A DNA stretch of 64,000 bases from JBGTGG01 sp964398945 (GTDB lineage Bacteria; Bacteroidota; Bacteroidia; Cytophagales; Cyclobacteriaceae), in assembly GCA_964398945.1 (NCBI GenBank), contig CAYNOT010000006.1:170418-234417 (forward strand), given 5' to 3'. Positions within the stretch are counted from its first letter, which is position 1, and every line of letters starts with the position of its first letter. Position numbers and translations under genes: made by a program. Below the pieces are notes generated by a model. The model ran no database searches, had not been told where the DNA came from, and was given only the letters and a program-made list of their open reading frames with translations. Of the stretch, positions 54,372-62,734 are shown piece by piece.

Positions 54372-54657
54372 TTAAAAGTCCATTTCCATTTCCATAGCAG
54401 AAAACTTATAGTCCGGGTTTTCCCGAACGTACGCTTCCTTTTGTTTTTGGGTATCGCTTTTCAACTGTTGGTATAGTTCCCATTGTTCTTTTGTTAAAAT
54501 GGCAACAAGTTTTTTTTGAGCCTGATCATTTGCTACAGCAAGTAATCGCTTCAGCCTTTTGTAAGGAGGTGGCCACCAGAAGGGTGTCTTGGGCAAAGCC
54601 TGATAAGGACAGGAAGAGAAAGAATCCAATTGCAAAAAAGAGGGGGCGATGGTTCAT
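54372..54657 (-). pseudogene. Frameshifted small exported protein
   Basis: An ATG at 54657 opens a frame with a good signal peptide, MNHRPLFFAIGFFLFLSLSG, then FAQDTLLVATSLQKAEAI, but it stops at 54526. A second frame continues to 54372 with LLAVANDQAQKKLVAIL and TKEQWELYQQLKSDTQKQKE, ending EMEMDF. Together they make a sensible exported helical protein of about 95 residues, so a one-base indel lies near 54530-54575. The LTKEQW segment recalls LTPEQ-type periplasmic helical proteins such as Spy. It is either broken or a sequencing error. It shares direction with the downstream lipoprotein gene seven bases away. Confidence 0.6.
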
Positions 54658-54865
54658 GGCTAATGGGGATTCGTAAAATGTAAATAAAGTTAAGCATCAA
54701 AATTTGATTTCCTATATGATCCACTCCTTTTTATTATTTGGCATACAAACTAAAATTATCGAAGTGCATACCCACGTTAAACAAAAATAGGCGTGGTTAC
54801 AATGGGTATTCTACCCATGATTTCTTGCCATCGGCAAAATGTCGGCAAATTAAATCGCCACGTTA
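54658..54865. other. Non-coding region upstream of the bracketed genes
   Basis: Just over 200 bases with no gene. A palindrome ATGGGTA-TTC-TACCCAT is at 54798-54814 and a TTGCC/GGCAA hairpin lies shortly after. The promoter of the minus-strand genes probably lies here, but no clear box was seen. Confidence 0.4.
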
Positions 54866-54907
54866 AAAGAATATCATTGAAAGACCCGGTTTAATCCGGG
54901 TTTTTTT
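54866..54907 (+). repeat. 42-bp direct repeat, copy 2
   Basis: Exact copy of 53562-53603, with the hairpin and T-run, located 43 bases before the GAF/PAS gene. The two copies bracket about 1.26 kb holding three minus-strand genes or remnants. Confidence 0.9.
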
Positions 54908-54949
54908 ATTTTATTGTGTGCGTAAATCGTTACCACAACCCAAACCTTT

Positions 54950-57118
54950 ATGCCGCAGCCGGATAAGACTGAAATTTCCAAAGACCAAATCCATTCTTAC
55001 TACAATCAAGTATACTTACAAGCCGATAAATTAGGACGGGCCTTTATCCTTATTTTCTTTTTTATTGGAGCCGGGATTTCTTTTTTTTACAACACGTATT
55101 TTCTTGCATTTATTATGGGGGGCGGTGCCCTTGCCGCCTATTTTACAATCAAAGCCATTTCCCCGCACAGTCAATTTTTACGGTATGCCACCAGTTTATT
55201 GCTTGCCAATTTCGGGTTTCAGTTCCTGCTGCAAATGCATGGGCTAAGTGAAATGCATTTTGTGTTCTTCATAACCCTCACGATCCTCTTATTTTTTGAA
55301 GACTGGAGGGTTTTAATCCCCGCGATCACATACTCCATTCTTGCATACATTTTTATTTACATATCGCAAGAAACCGGATGGTTGCAACATTACTCCGGAA
55401 ATGGTACGAGCATCACCCGGTCATCCTTTGCAATCCACATCGTATTGATGCTTGCCTACAGTGGGCTTTGCATCCAATGGTCGCGTTTACAACGGGAGCA
55501 AACCGAAGAAGCTGGTGAAAGGGAGATCAACATGGAAAAACAACTGGTGATGATTGACTCCAACATCAGTTTTGCAGATGAAATCAGTAAAGGAAATCTT
55601 ACTTCAAAGTACCCGGCTGAAAAGGCAGATCGATTAGGGCAGTCATTGCTGGACATGCGCACCAGTTTGTCAGAGGCGAACGAGCGCGAATCGAAGGAAA
55701 AATTTATGAACCTTGGCCTTGCCCGGGTAGGTGATATCCTGCGGCAAAATGCGGATAGTATTGAGAAGCTCAGTGACCAGATCATTCAGGAAGTAGTGAA
55801 GTATATGCACGCCAATCAAGGTGCTGTTTTTATCATTGAAGAAACGGATGAAAAAGAACACGTTCTCCGCATGCTCGCCTTTCGTGCATGGGAGCGTAAA
55901 AAATTCCTTCAAAAGACAATCCCGCTGGGGAATGGATTGGCCGGTCAAGCAGCTATTGAGAAGCGTACCATTTTCATGACGGAAATCCCACACGATTATG
56001 TCAGGATTACATCAGGTTTGGGGGAAGCCACTCCAAAAAGTATTCTCATCGTTCCACTAAAATCAGAGGAAGAAATTATTGGTGTAATCGAATTGGCATC
56101 GTTTCAGGTTTTTCAACAACACGAAATTGAATTCCTTGAAAAAGTAGGGGAGAACATTGCTTCCACGATCCTTACCACGAAAAACAACCAGCAAAACCAG
56201 GAGTTACTGGAGAAATCCAAAATACTTGCAGAGCAACTCAAATCGCAGGAAGAAGAGATGCGGCAAAATATGGAAGAGATGCAAGCCACACAAGAAGAAA
56301 TGGCGCGCACGCAACAAGCATTGGGTGGTAAATCTTCAGAGCTTGAAGAAAAGCAAGACAACCTGAATGCACTTATCAACAACACAGAAGACTCCATCAT
56401 TGCGATGGACAAGAATTACAAAATCGTAATCATGAACGATGTGCTCAGGCGCAGGTATAAAGGTACTGATTATGAAGGCATGGACATTGGTGCCGATGCA
56501 CTGGAAGCCTTAGGTGATTTACGTGATGAATGGAAACAGCATTATGATCGTGCCCTTGCCGGGGAAAAAGTTTCCTTCACCATAAAGAGTGCAGTGCTGG
56601 GTGAAGATTCATATCGTGAGTACAACATCAACCCGATGCGCAACAATGCAGGCAGTATTGTGGGGCTATCCGTTGTTTCACGCGACGTGACCGAGAAAAA
56701 CAAAGTGCGACAGGAAATGGCGCTGAAGGGGGCTGTTTTAGCAAATGTAATCAGCAATGATGCGGACACGTATTTCGCCATTGATAAAAACTATAAAATC
56801 GTTGTTGTCAACGATGTGTTAAAAAATCGTTACCGCGCCATCAACGTTGAACTGAAGGAAGGCGAATCCATCCTTGACGCATTGCCAAAAGAAAGCCTTG
56901 CAATATGGAAAAGCAGGTATGACCAGGGATTGAGCGGAGAGCGGGTAAAATTAAGGGAAGAACGAAAAGTACAAGACAAAACATTGTTTCTTGAGGTGGT
57001 GATCGAACCGATATTGGATGAACATAAATCCATTGTTGGATGCTCTGTTATCTCACGCGACATTACTGAGCAAAAGCGGTTAATGGATGAGCTTGCGGAA
57101 TTGAAGGCCGCTAAATAA
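54950..57118 (+). CDS. Membrane GAF/PAS sensor without an output domain
   Basis: The 722-residue protein has several N-terminal membrane helices (about residues 28-170), a charged linker resembling HAMP (about 185-245), a GAF domain at about 255-410 (IPLGNGLAGQAAIEKRTIFM), a coiled coil at about 410-475 (QLKSQEEEMRQNMEEMQATQ), and two PAS/PAC units (about 475-590 and 600-715), both with DKNYKIV and SRD(V/I)TE. No histidine kinase, GGDEF, EAL, or methyl-accepting domain follows; the protein ends ELAELKAAK. It may signal by oligomerisation or partner proteins. It converges on a toxin-antitoxin pair. Confidence 0.88.
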   Translation: MPQPDKTEISKDQIHSYYNQVYLQADKLGRAFILIFFFIGAGISFFYNTYFLAFIMGGGALAAYFTIKAISPHSQFLRYATSLLLANFGFQFLLQMHGLSEMHFVFFITLTILLFFEDWRVLIPAITYSILAYIFIYISQETGWLQHYSGNGTSITRSSFAIHIVLMLAYSGLCIQWSRLQREQTEEAGEREINMEKQLVMIDSNISFADEISKGNLTSKYPAEKADRLGQSLLDMRTSLSEANERESKEKFMNLGLARVGDILRQNADSIEKLSDQIIQEVVKYMHANQGAVFIIEETDEKEHVLRMLAFRAWERKKFLQKTIPLGNGLAGQAAIEKRTIFMTEIPHDYVRITSGLGEATPKSILIVPLKSEEEIIGVIELASFQVFQQHEIEFLEKVGENIASTILTTKNNQQNQELLEKSKILAEQLKSQEEEMRQNMEEMQATQEEMARTQQALGGKSSELEEKQDNLNALINNTEDSIIAMDKNYKIVIMNDVLRRRYKGTDYEGMDIGADALEALGDLRDEWKQHYDRALAGEKVSFTIKSAVLGEDSYREYNINPMRNNAGSIVGLSVVSRDVTEKNKVRQEMALKGAVLANVISNDADTYFAIDKNYKIVVVNDVLKNRYRAINVELKEGESILDALPKESLAIWKSRYDQGLSGERVKLREERKVQDKTLFLEVVIEPILDEHKSIVGCSVISRDITEQKRLMDELAELKAAK

Positions 57119-57124
57119 AGAACG

Positions 57125-57415
57125 CTAAAGGTTTTTTGGATCCTTTCGGTTGGGCCTGAAGGTAACAACTTCAATACAATTTTCTTTTACTCGATAATAG
57201 ATGCTCGTTTGTTTGCTGAACACGCATTTCCTTAACCCCTTCTGTTTATTGGACGATCTGTACATGTCTGGCATTTCAGAAATTTGAGCAAGCACTCTTT
57301 CGATCTTGTCGTAAACCTCCTTGGTTTTTTCTTTTCCAAAGTTCGAAACAATGTATTCCAACAAGTCTATTTCTTCTTGTCTGGCACGAAGTGAATAGCG
57401 GACTTCTAAAGCCAA
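57125..57415 (-). CDS. RelE/ParE-family toxin
   Basis: The 96-residue protein has the ParE pattern: EVRYSLRARQEEIDLLEYI, MPDMYRSSNKQKGLRKCVF, and SIYYRVKENCIEVVTFRPNR. ParE toxins poison gyrase; RelE toxins cut mRNA on the ribosome, and sequence suits ParE best. Translation must start at TTG 57415, since no ATG is in frame nearby. The antitoxin gene ends two bases upstream, giving the usual antitoxin-first order. Confidence 0.85.
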   Translation of the reverse strand: MALEVRYSLRARQEEIDLLEYIVSNFGKEKTKEVYDKIERVLAQISEMPDMYRSSNKQKGLRKCVFSKQTSIYYRVKENCIEVVTFRPNRKDPKNL

Positions 57416-57417
57416 TT

Positions 57418-57651
57418 TTAAAAATTAAACTGGTTCTTAATATCCTTGCGAACAGATTGATGGGAAACATGCTGCCCAGCATCCAATTGTGCCAACCCAT
57501 CCGTGATAGCACGTTGGTCATCTTCACTTAATTCATCCCAAAAATCTGTTTCGTCTTCTATCTCAAGCAATGACTTAATAGTGTCCAAAACACGCTCATC
57601 CTTACTATTGATGATTTCAGATATCATTTTGTATTTAACTGCAATATCCAT
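57418..57651 (-). CDS. Antitoxin partner of the ParE-like toxin
   Basis: The 77-residue acidic protein, starting MDIAVKYKMISEIINSKDER and containing EDETDFWDELSEDDQRAITD, resembles addiction-module antitoxins that pair with RelE/ParE toxins. It ends SVRKDIKNQFNF, with a basic tail that could contact the toxin. The gene lies two bases before the toxin start. It probably autoregulates the pair. Confidence 0.75.
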   Translation of the reverse strand: MDIAVKYKMISEIINSKDERVLDTIKSLLEIEDETDFWDELSEDDQRAITDGLAQLDAGQHVSHQSVRKDIKNQFNF

Positions 57652-57688
57652 TTGATGAAAATTAACACAATATAAAAGTAACGATTTA

Positions 57689-57725
57689 TTGAATTCGTCC
57701 GACTATTCAAGCCAGACGAATTCAA
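57689..57725. repeat. Inverted repeat upstream of the toxin-antitoxin operon
   Basis: TTGAATTCGTC (57689-57699) and GACGAATTCAA (57715-57725) are perfect 11-bp arms with a 15-base loop. The inner CGTCCGAC motif is shared with the stems at 12643 and 17466. It could be the antitoxin operator or a REP-like element. Confidence 0.55.
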
Positions 57726-57744
57726 AATTGATTTACATATTTTT

Positions 57745-57870
57745 TTAGTTCCGGAAATCCGTTATTCCAATGACAACCTTTTCAGGGTTCCCCTTTAAAT
57801 GTTTACCTAAAAATTTAAGTACGGATTCAGGGCGGTAATATTGTTTACCTTTTTCAAGAACCCACTGCTT
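57745..57870 (-). pseudogene. Gene remnant resembling an archaemetzincin-family segment
   Basis: The frame reads KQWVLEKGKQYYRPESVL, KFLGKHLKGNPEKVVIGI, then TDFRN and stop. It is coding-like and not part of the overlapping EamA gene, whose stop is here. It resembles the early part of Bacteroidota archaemetzincin-type zinc proteases (YRADSLL...VVGIT..D). The catalytic zinc motif is missing. The frame may extend up into the EamA gene. It looks like a decayed piece. Confidence 0.35.
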
Positions 57871-58750
57871 ATTTCTTCCGATTGGCCAAATACACACCCG
57901 CAACAATCGCGGCCATACCGATGTAATGGCCGACCACTAATTTCTCATTGTCAAAGACGCCCCACATGACCGCAACAATGGGAATGATATACGTTACCGA
58001 ACTGGCAAACAACGGTGTGGAAATTTTTACCAGATTATTAAATAAAATGGTGGCGATAGCAGTCCCCATCATTCCCAACAATACAATAAACCCAAACGCT
58101 TCCCAACCTCCGGGTGCTGTTTGCAATTTGGCGGTGAAGTCGGTAAACCCCAACAGGTAAATCAATGCAAACGGACCAATCATCACCACCGACATGCTGG
58201 TGATTGTGAGCGCGCGCAAATCGGCAATCTTAAATTTTATGTAATTTAAATTCATCCCATAACAAAGACAGGCCAGTACGATCAGCAATGCATAATAATT
58301 GATTCCTGTGACCTGCCCCTCTTCCCGGGAAAGAATCAACAATATCGCTCCACCAAATCCCATCACAATCCCTACGATAGCGATTGCCCGAAAGCGTTGC
58401 GAAAAAAGCAACACCCCAATGACCATCGTAAACATAGGCGTTAACGTATTCATGATCCCGGCAACGGAACTGCTCATGCGCGTTTGTGCAAAAGCAAAAA
58501 GAAATGCCGGAATAAAAATCCCCAACATCCCCGAAAAGAAAAGGCTTGGGTAATGATGGTTTTTCAATTCCTTTAATCGAAAGAATGCCGAAGGAAGCAA
58601 AAACAAAAAAGCAGAAGCCACGCGAAGCGCCCCAACCTGATCAGGTGAAAAAACTTTTAACCCTTGCTTAATTAAAATGAAGGATGATCCCCAGACTAAG
58701 GAAAGGATAATCATTAGGAGTATGGCAGTTGTTTTTGAGTTGTCTGACAT
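57869..58750 (-). CDS. EamA/DMT-superfamily transporter
   Basis: The 293-residue protein has ten helices in two EamA repeats. Typical elements are MIILSLVWGSSFILIKQGL, the SSVAGIMNTLTPMFTMVIG segment in the first half, and SSVTYIIPIVAVMWGVFDNE in the second. DMT permeases export metabolites or amino acids; the substrate is not readable. It lies between a gene remnant and dus. Confidence 0.88.
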   Translation of the reverse strand: MSDNSKTTAILLMIILSLVWGSSFILIKQGLKVFSPDQVGALRVASAFLFLLPSAFFRLKELKNHHYPSLFFSGMLGIFIPAFLFAFAQTRMSSSVAGIMNTLTPMFTMVIGVLLFSQRFRAIAIVGIVMGFGGAILLILSREEGQVTGINYYALLIVLACLCYGMNLNYIKFKIADLRALTITSMSVVMIGPFALIYLLGFTDFTAKLQTAPGGWEAFGFIVLLGMMGTAIATILFNNLVKISTPLFASSVTYIIPIVAVMWGVFDNEKLVVGHYIGMAAIVAGVYLANRKK

Positions 58751-58790
58751 TCTTGATAATTACTGATTGATACTGGTCGTGCTGGGTACT

Positions 58791-58853
58791 GGATGCTAGA
58801 TGCTGGATACTGGCGACTAGAATCCAGCATCCAGAAACCAGCATCTAGCATCC
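58791..58853. repeat. Inverted repeat overlapping the dus stop codon
   Basis: GGATGCTAGATGCTGG (58791-58806) and CCAGCATCTAGCATCC (58838-58853) are perfect 16-bp arms. The centre repeats TACTGG/CCAG units. The right arm encodes the last two dus residues and stop. It looks like a GGATGCT-type repetitive element inserted at the end of the gene. Confidence 0.75.
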
Positions 58854-59846
58854 GGAAACTAGTTCCACATTCGAAAAGTTCTCTTCTACCTCATCCAAAA
58901 TCGAAAATAATTCTTGTGGCTCAACAGCTTCCACTAAACGGGTTCGGAAGGGCTTGAAGTTCGGGATGCCTCTGAAATAGTTTGTGTAATGCCTGCGCAT
59001 TTCAAAAATACCGGTGCGTTCACCTTTCCAGCGAATGGAAAACTCCAAATGCTTTTTGGTAGTGGCAACACGGTCACTAATCTCAGGGCCGGCAAGCAAC
59101 CCGCCTGTTTTGAAATAATGTTTGATCTCGTTGAAAATCCACGGATAACCGATAGCAGCACGGCCGATCATCAACCCATCTACACCGTATTCATTTCTGT
59201 ATTCCAATGCTTTTTGCGGTGAATCGATATCGCCATTTCCAAAAACCGGGATTTTCATTCTTGGATTCTCTTTGATCTCCCGGATCAATGTCCAGTCGGC
59301 ACTGCCTTTATACATTTGCACACGCGTGCGCCCATGGATGGTCAACGCCTGGATACCGATGTCTTGCAACCGCTCGGCAACATCCACTACATTTTTGGTA
59401 TTGTCATCCCAGCCCAGTCGTGTTTTCACCGTAACGGGAAGGTGCGTGCTCTTCACAATTTCAGAAGTCATGCCCACCATTTTGGGGATGTCTTGCAAAA
59501 GTGCAGCACCCGCACCACGACAAGCCACAGCCTTCACGGGGCAACCATAGTTGATATCGATTAAATCGGGATTGGCTTTCGTTGCAATTTCAGCCGACAT
59601 CTTCATGTGCTCGATTTCACTTCCAAAAAGTTGAATCCCAATCGGGCGTTCATATTCAAAGATGTCCAGCTTTTGGCGGCTCTTGGCGGCATCGCGGATC
59701 AGCCCTTCAGAAGAAATGAATTCCGTATACATCAAATCGGCACCATGCTCTTTGCACACGGCACGAAAAGGAGGATCGCTCACGTCTTCCATGGGCGCGA
59801 GCAATAAAGGGAATTCACCCAATGCTATGTTGCCGATTTTTACCAT
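58845..59846 (-). CDS. dus: tRNA-dihydrouridine synthase
   Basis: Dus reduces uridines in the tRNA D-loop using FMN and NADPH. The 333-residue protein has LAPMEDVSDPPFR, IDINYGCPVKAVACRGAGAA with the catalytic Cys, TVKTRLGWDD, IHGRTRVQMYKGSADW and GNGDIDSPQKAL, IGRAAIGYPWIF. The family branch (A, B or C) is not resolved. The last residues are encoded in an inverted repeat, so the C-terminus may be altered. Confidence 0.94.
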   Translation of the reverse strand: MVKIGNIALGEFPLLLAPMEDVSDPPFRAVCKEHGADLMYTEFISSEGLIRDAAKSRQKLDIFEYERPIGIQLFGSEIEHMKMSAEIATKANPDLIDINYGCPVKAVACRGAGAALLQDIPKMVGMTSEIVKSTHLPVTVKTRLGWDDNTKNVVDVAERLQDIGIQALTIHGRTRVQMYKGSADWTLIREIKENPRMKIPVFGNGDIDSPQKALEYRNEYGVDGLMIGRAAIGYPWIFNEIKHYFKTGGLLAGPEISDRVATTKKHLEFSIRWKGERTGIFEMRRHYTNYFRGIPNFKPFRTRLVEAVEPQELFSILDEVEENFSNVELVSGC

Positions 59847-60153
59847 TTCATCTTCCTAATACTAATATTGTTGCCAGTTTATGACTGACGTATTCGAGAC
59901 CCCGAATAAATCCGCGGCTGAACAAAATTCAGCAGGTGCTGATAATTTTTTCGAGGCAGTCTTCATACGGGAACCCTTCCGGTATCTTACTACTAATCCC
60001 GAATTGCCTTTCAGTTTACAAGCGGTGAACCCAAAGATTCAATCGCTTCCGCTCTGAATGACACCCTGATTAACATCGTATAAACCAGCTTAAATTGGTT
60101 AATTGCCGATTTATCGCTTGTTTTGGCTGCAAATCTAGTACAATTCCAGAAGA
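59847..60153. other. Intergenic region with a REP-like repeat
   Basis: About 300 bases. A 58-codon frame at 59881-60057 is not convincing. AGATTC...CTCTGAATGAC at 60035-60062 matches the repeat at 19137-19168. AACCA/TGGTT forms a small hairpin shortly before the CPBP gene. No clear promoter was found. Confidence 0.45.
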
Positions 60154-61089
60154 ATGACGGAACCCTACATGCGTAATTCCCCGGACACCCATCCGCTTTT
60201 AGTGATTTTCCTTGCCCTGATCACCGTTTTAATCGGGTTTATGATTGTTGGGCCGCTGGTAGGCATCCTGGTCGCCATGCCCTTTTACGATGGAAATCTG
60301 ATGGAGTTGGTGGAAGCTGTCCAAAACCCTACGGCACATCCGGAAATTAAAATCCCACTCTATATTATGCAGGGGTGCGCCACTTTCGTGGGATTGATCC
60401 TTGGCCCTTCGTTGTTATTGTTGGCCATACGTAGATCAGTCACCGATTTCTTTAAAGGCGATCAGTTTGATTTCAAACCCATCGTACTCATAATTTTATC
60501 GGTTATTGTTTTTGTTGGTGTGAACTCGTTTTTCATTGAATGGAATTCCAATCTCACCCTTCCTGAAGCTCTAAAAGGCCTTGAAAAATGGGCACGCGAA
60601 AAAGAGGACATGGCCGAAAAGGTTACCACCTTCCTCACCAACTTTGAATCGACCGGTCAATTACTGTTGGCCATTTTTGTGATTGCTGTATTGCCGGGCA
60701 TCGGAGAAGAACTTGTATTCCGGGGCTTGCTTCAAAAAGAATTTATCAAAGCCGGAGGCAATGTGCATGTATCGATTTGGGTTGCTGCCATTTTGTTCAG
60801 CACCATGCACATGCAATTCTTTGGGTTCGTGCCGCGCATGTTCCTGGGTGCATTGTTTGGGTATTTATATTATTGGTCGGGAAGTTTAAGCCTGGCCATG
60901 TTTGCGCACTTTGTAAACAATGCCGCATCCGTAACAGCGCTTTACTTTTATCAACAAGGTGCTTTTGAATATGACCTCGAAAGCACCGAATCCTTGCCGT
61001 GGCAAATAGTGGTACTGAGCGCAGGGCTCACCACAATCTTGCTCACTGCTTTTTACAAACATTATTCCGATAAACAACTTTCCGCTTGA
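60154..61089 (+). CDS. CPBP-family intramembrane metalloprotease
   Basis: The 311-residue protein has about eight membrane helices and the CAAX/Abi motifs: GIGEELVFRG (Glu185, Glu186, Arg190), then FSTMHMQFFGFVPRM and AMFAHFVNNAAS with the second conserved His/Asn. These enzymes cleave or modify membrane-embedded substrates, and some give bacteriocin immunity. The ATG at 60154 follows an AGAAG stretch. It is translationally coupled to cdsA. Confidence 0.9.
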   Translation: MTEPYMRNSPDTHPLLVIFLALITVLIGFMIVGPLVGILVAMPFYDGNLMELVEAVQNPTAHPEIKIPLYIMQGCATFVGLILGPSLLLLAIRRSVTDFFKGDQFDFKPIVLIILSVIVFVGVNSFFIEWNSNLTLPEALKGLEKWAREKEDMAEKVTTFLTNFESTGQLLLAIFVIAVLPGIGEELVFRGLLQKEFIKAGGNVHVSIWVAAILFSTMHMQFFGFVPRMFLGALFGYLYYWSGSLSLAMFAHFVNNAASVTALYFYQQGAFEYDLESTESLPWQIVVLSAGLTTILLTAFYKHYSDKQLSA

Positions 61090-61916
61090 CCAAACCATTA
61101 TCAAAATATAACAACTTAACGCAACGCATCATCACGGGATTGGCAGGTGCTGCGGTTACTATCTTTTGTGTAGTCTTCCGTGACTGGACATACTTTGCAT
61201 TGTTCCTTACGATTTCCGCATTGGCCTTATGGGAATTTTATGCACTCACGCTATTGGATGGTATGATCCCGCAGAAGACGTTCGGCACATTATGTGGCAT
61301 CACGATTTTTGCCATGTCGTTTTTTATTGCGCGTGGCGATATACCACACGTGTATTACTATCTGATCTTTCCGTTGATCACGATGGTGTACCTCATCAAA
61401 CTTTACAAAAAGGAAGAGAAAAAACCGTTTACCAATATTGCCTTTACCTTCCTCGGGATATTTTATGTAGCCATCCCTTTTTCGTTGTTGAACATTGCAT
61501 CGTTTGAAAACGGATACTATAACTACGAAATCCTTTTTGGTTGTTTGTTTATCCTTTGGGCGAGCGATTCAGGCGCATTCATTGCCGGAACACTTTTTGG
61601 AAAACGAAAACTCTTCGAACGCATCTCACCAAAAAAATCGTGGGAAGGGTTTATCGGTGGCGCGTTGCTTGCATTGGTGTTTGCGTATTTCATTTCCCGC
61701 TATTGCACCACCATGAGCACTACCGGTTGGTTTGTAGTGGCCGTCATCATCATCATTGGTGGCACCTTTGGTGATTTAGTGGAATCCTTATTAAAACGCA
61801 GCATCGAAATCAAAGACTCCGGAGATAGCCTGCCCGGGCATGGTGGCTTCCTCGACCGCTTTGACGGGCTGCTGATCTCTGCGCCTTTTATCACCGCTTA
61901 TATGGAGATTTTTTAA
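61086..61916 (+). CDS. cdsA: Phosphatidate cytidylyltransferase, TTG start
   Basis: CdsA makes CDP-diacylglycerol from phosphatidate and CTP, the branch point of phospholipid synthesis. The 276-residue protein has about seven helices and the signatures ASDSGAFIAGTLFGKRKL, SPKKSWEGFIGG and KDSGDSLPGHGGFLDRFDGL. No suitable ATG exists near the N-terminus; TTG 61086 overlaps the CPBP stop (TTGA) and gives TKPLSKYNNLTQRIITGLAG, a fitting start. Confidence 0.93.
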   Translation: MTKPLSKYNNLTQRIITGLAGAAVTIFCVVFRDWTYFALFLTISALALWEFYALTLLDGMIPQKTFGTLCGITIFAMSFFIARGDIPHVYYYLIFPLITMVYLIKLYKKEEKKPFTNIAFTFLGIFYVAIPFSLLNIASFENGYYNYEILFGCLFILWASDSGAFIAGTLFGKRKLFERISPKKSWEGFIGGALLALVFAYFISRYCTTMSTTGWFVVAVIIIIGGTFGDLVESLLKRSIEIKDSGDSLPGHGGFLDRFDGLLISAPFITAYMEIF

Positions 61917-61930
61917 TCATCAATAGTAAA

Positions 61931-62665
61931 ATGAAATTACCTTTCCTCGCTATTGCCTTCATCACCTGTTTCAGTGGTTGCTCTCCTTCAAATGAGTTGT
62001 ATAAAACCGATCTGCTCGGGATTTCGAAACTAACGGACAACACATTTATCCATACCTCCTATTTACAAACCAATGATTTCGGAAAAGTACCTTGCAACGG
62101 GCTGATCTACATCAACGAAAACGAAGCGATGGTATTTGATACTCCTGCAACTGATGATGCTTCACGTGAGCTGATCGAATGGATTCAAACAACGCAAGGC
62201 GCAACAATCAAAACGGTGTTTGTAAGCCATGTGCATGAAGATTGCCTCGGTGGACTTACTGTTTTTCATGAAGCGGGAATTCCCTCATTCGCCAACACGG
62301 AAACAATCCGGCTTGCAAAAGAATCCGGAAAGGAAATCCCGACCACTGGCTTTACGGATCAACACATCACAACCATTGGCAACCAGGAAGTAACCAGTTT
62401 GTTCGCAGGGCGTGGCCACACGGTGGACAATAGTGTTAGCTACATCCCACAGGAAAAAATACTTTTTGGTGGGTGCTTGATAAAAGCCCTGAACGCCAGC
62501 GAAGGGTATGTTGAAGAAGCCGTTTTGCCGGAATGGTCAGCAACAGTGCAAAACGTTAAGGCCCGATTTAAGGATGTGCAGTATGTAATCCCCGGACATG
62601 GAAAGCATGGCGGTGTGGATTTGCTCGATTATACGATGGAGCTATTCAGTAAATACAAAAAGTAA
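61931..62665 (+). CDS. Subclass B1 metallo-beta-lactamase-like lipoprotein
   Basis: The 244-residue protein has a lipoprotein signal (FITCFSGC, Cys17) and all zinc ligands of B1 enzymes: His100, His102 and Asp104 in SHVHEDCLGG, His163 in GRGHTVDN, Cys182 in LFGGCLIK, and His223 in PGHG. B1 enzymes hydrolyse most beta-lactams including carbapenems. Lipid anchoring resembles NDM-type enzymes. Activity is inferred; distant homologues with other roles exist. It follows cdsA by 14 bases. Confidence 0.85.
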   Translation: MKLPFLAIAFITCFSGCSPSNELYKTDLLGISKLTDNTFIHTSYLQTNDFGKVPCNGLIYINENEAMVFDTPATDDASRELIEWIQTTQGATIKTVFVSHVHEDCLGGLTVFHEAGIPSFANTETIRLAKESGKEIPTTGFTDQHITTIGNQEVTSLFAGRGHTVDNSVSYIPQEKILFGGCLIKALNASEGYVEEAVLPEWSATVQNVKARFKDVQYVIPGHGKHGGVDLLDYTMELFSKYKK

Positions 62666-62734
62666 TTCACGCTTAAAATTTTCATAGCATATCTCGGAAC
62701 CTTTTGATACTTTGGGTTGGTAAATCCCTATAAA

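Noticed and set aside
59881..60057. 58-codon plus-strand frame before the CPBP gene
   Set aside because: It ends inside a repetitive element and shows no recognisable family; coding is not supported.
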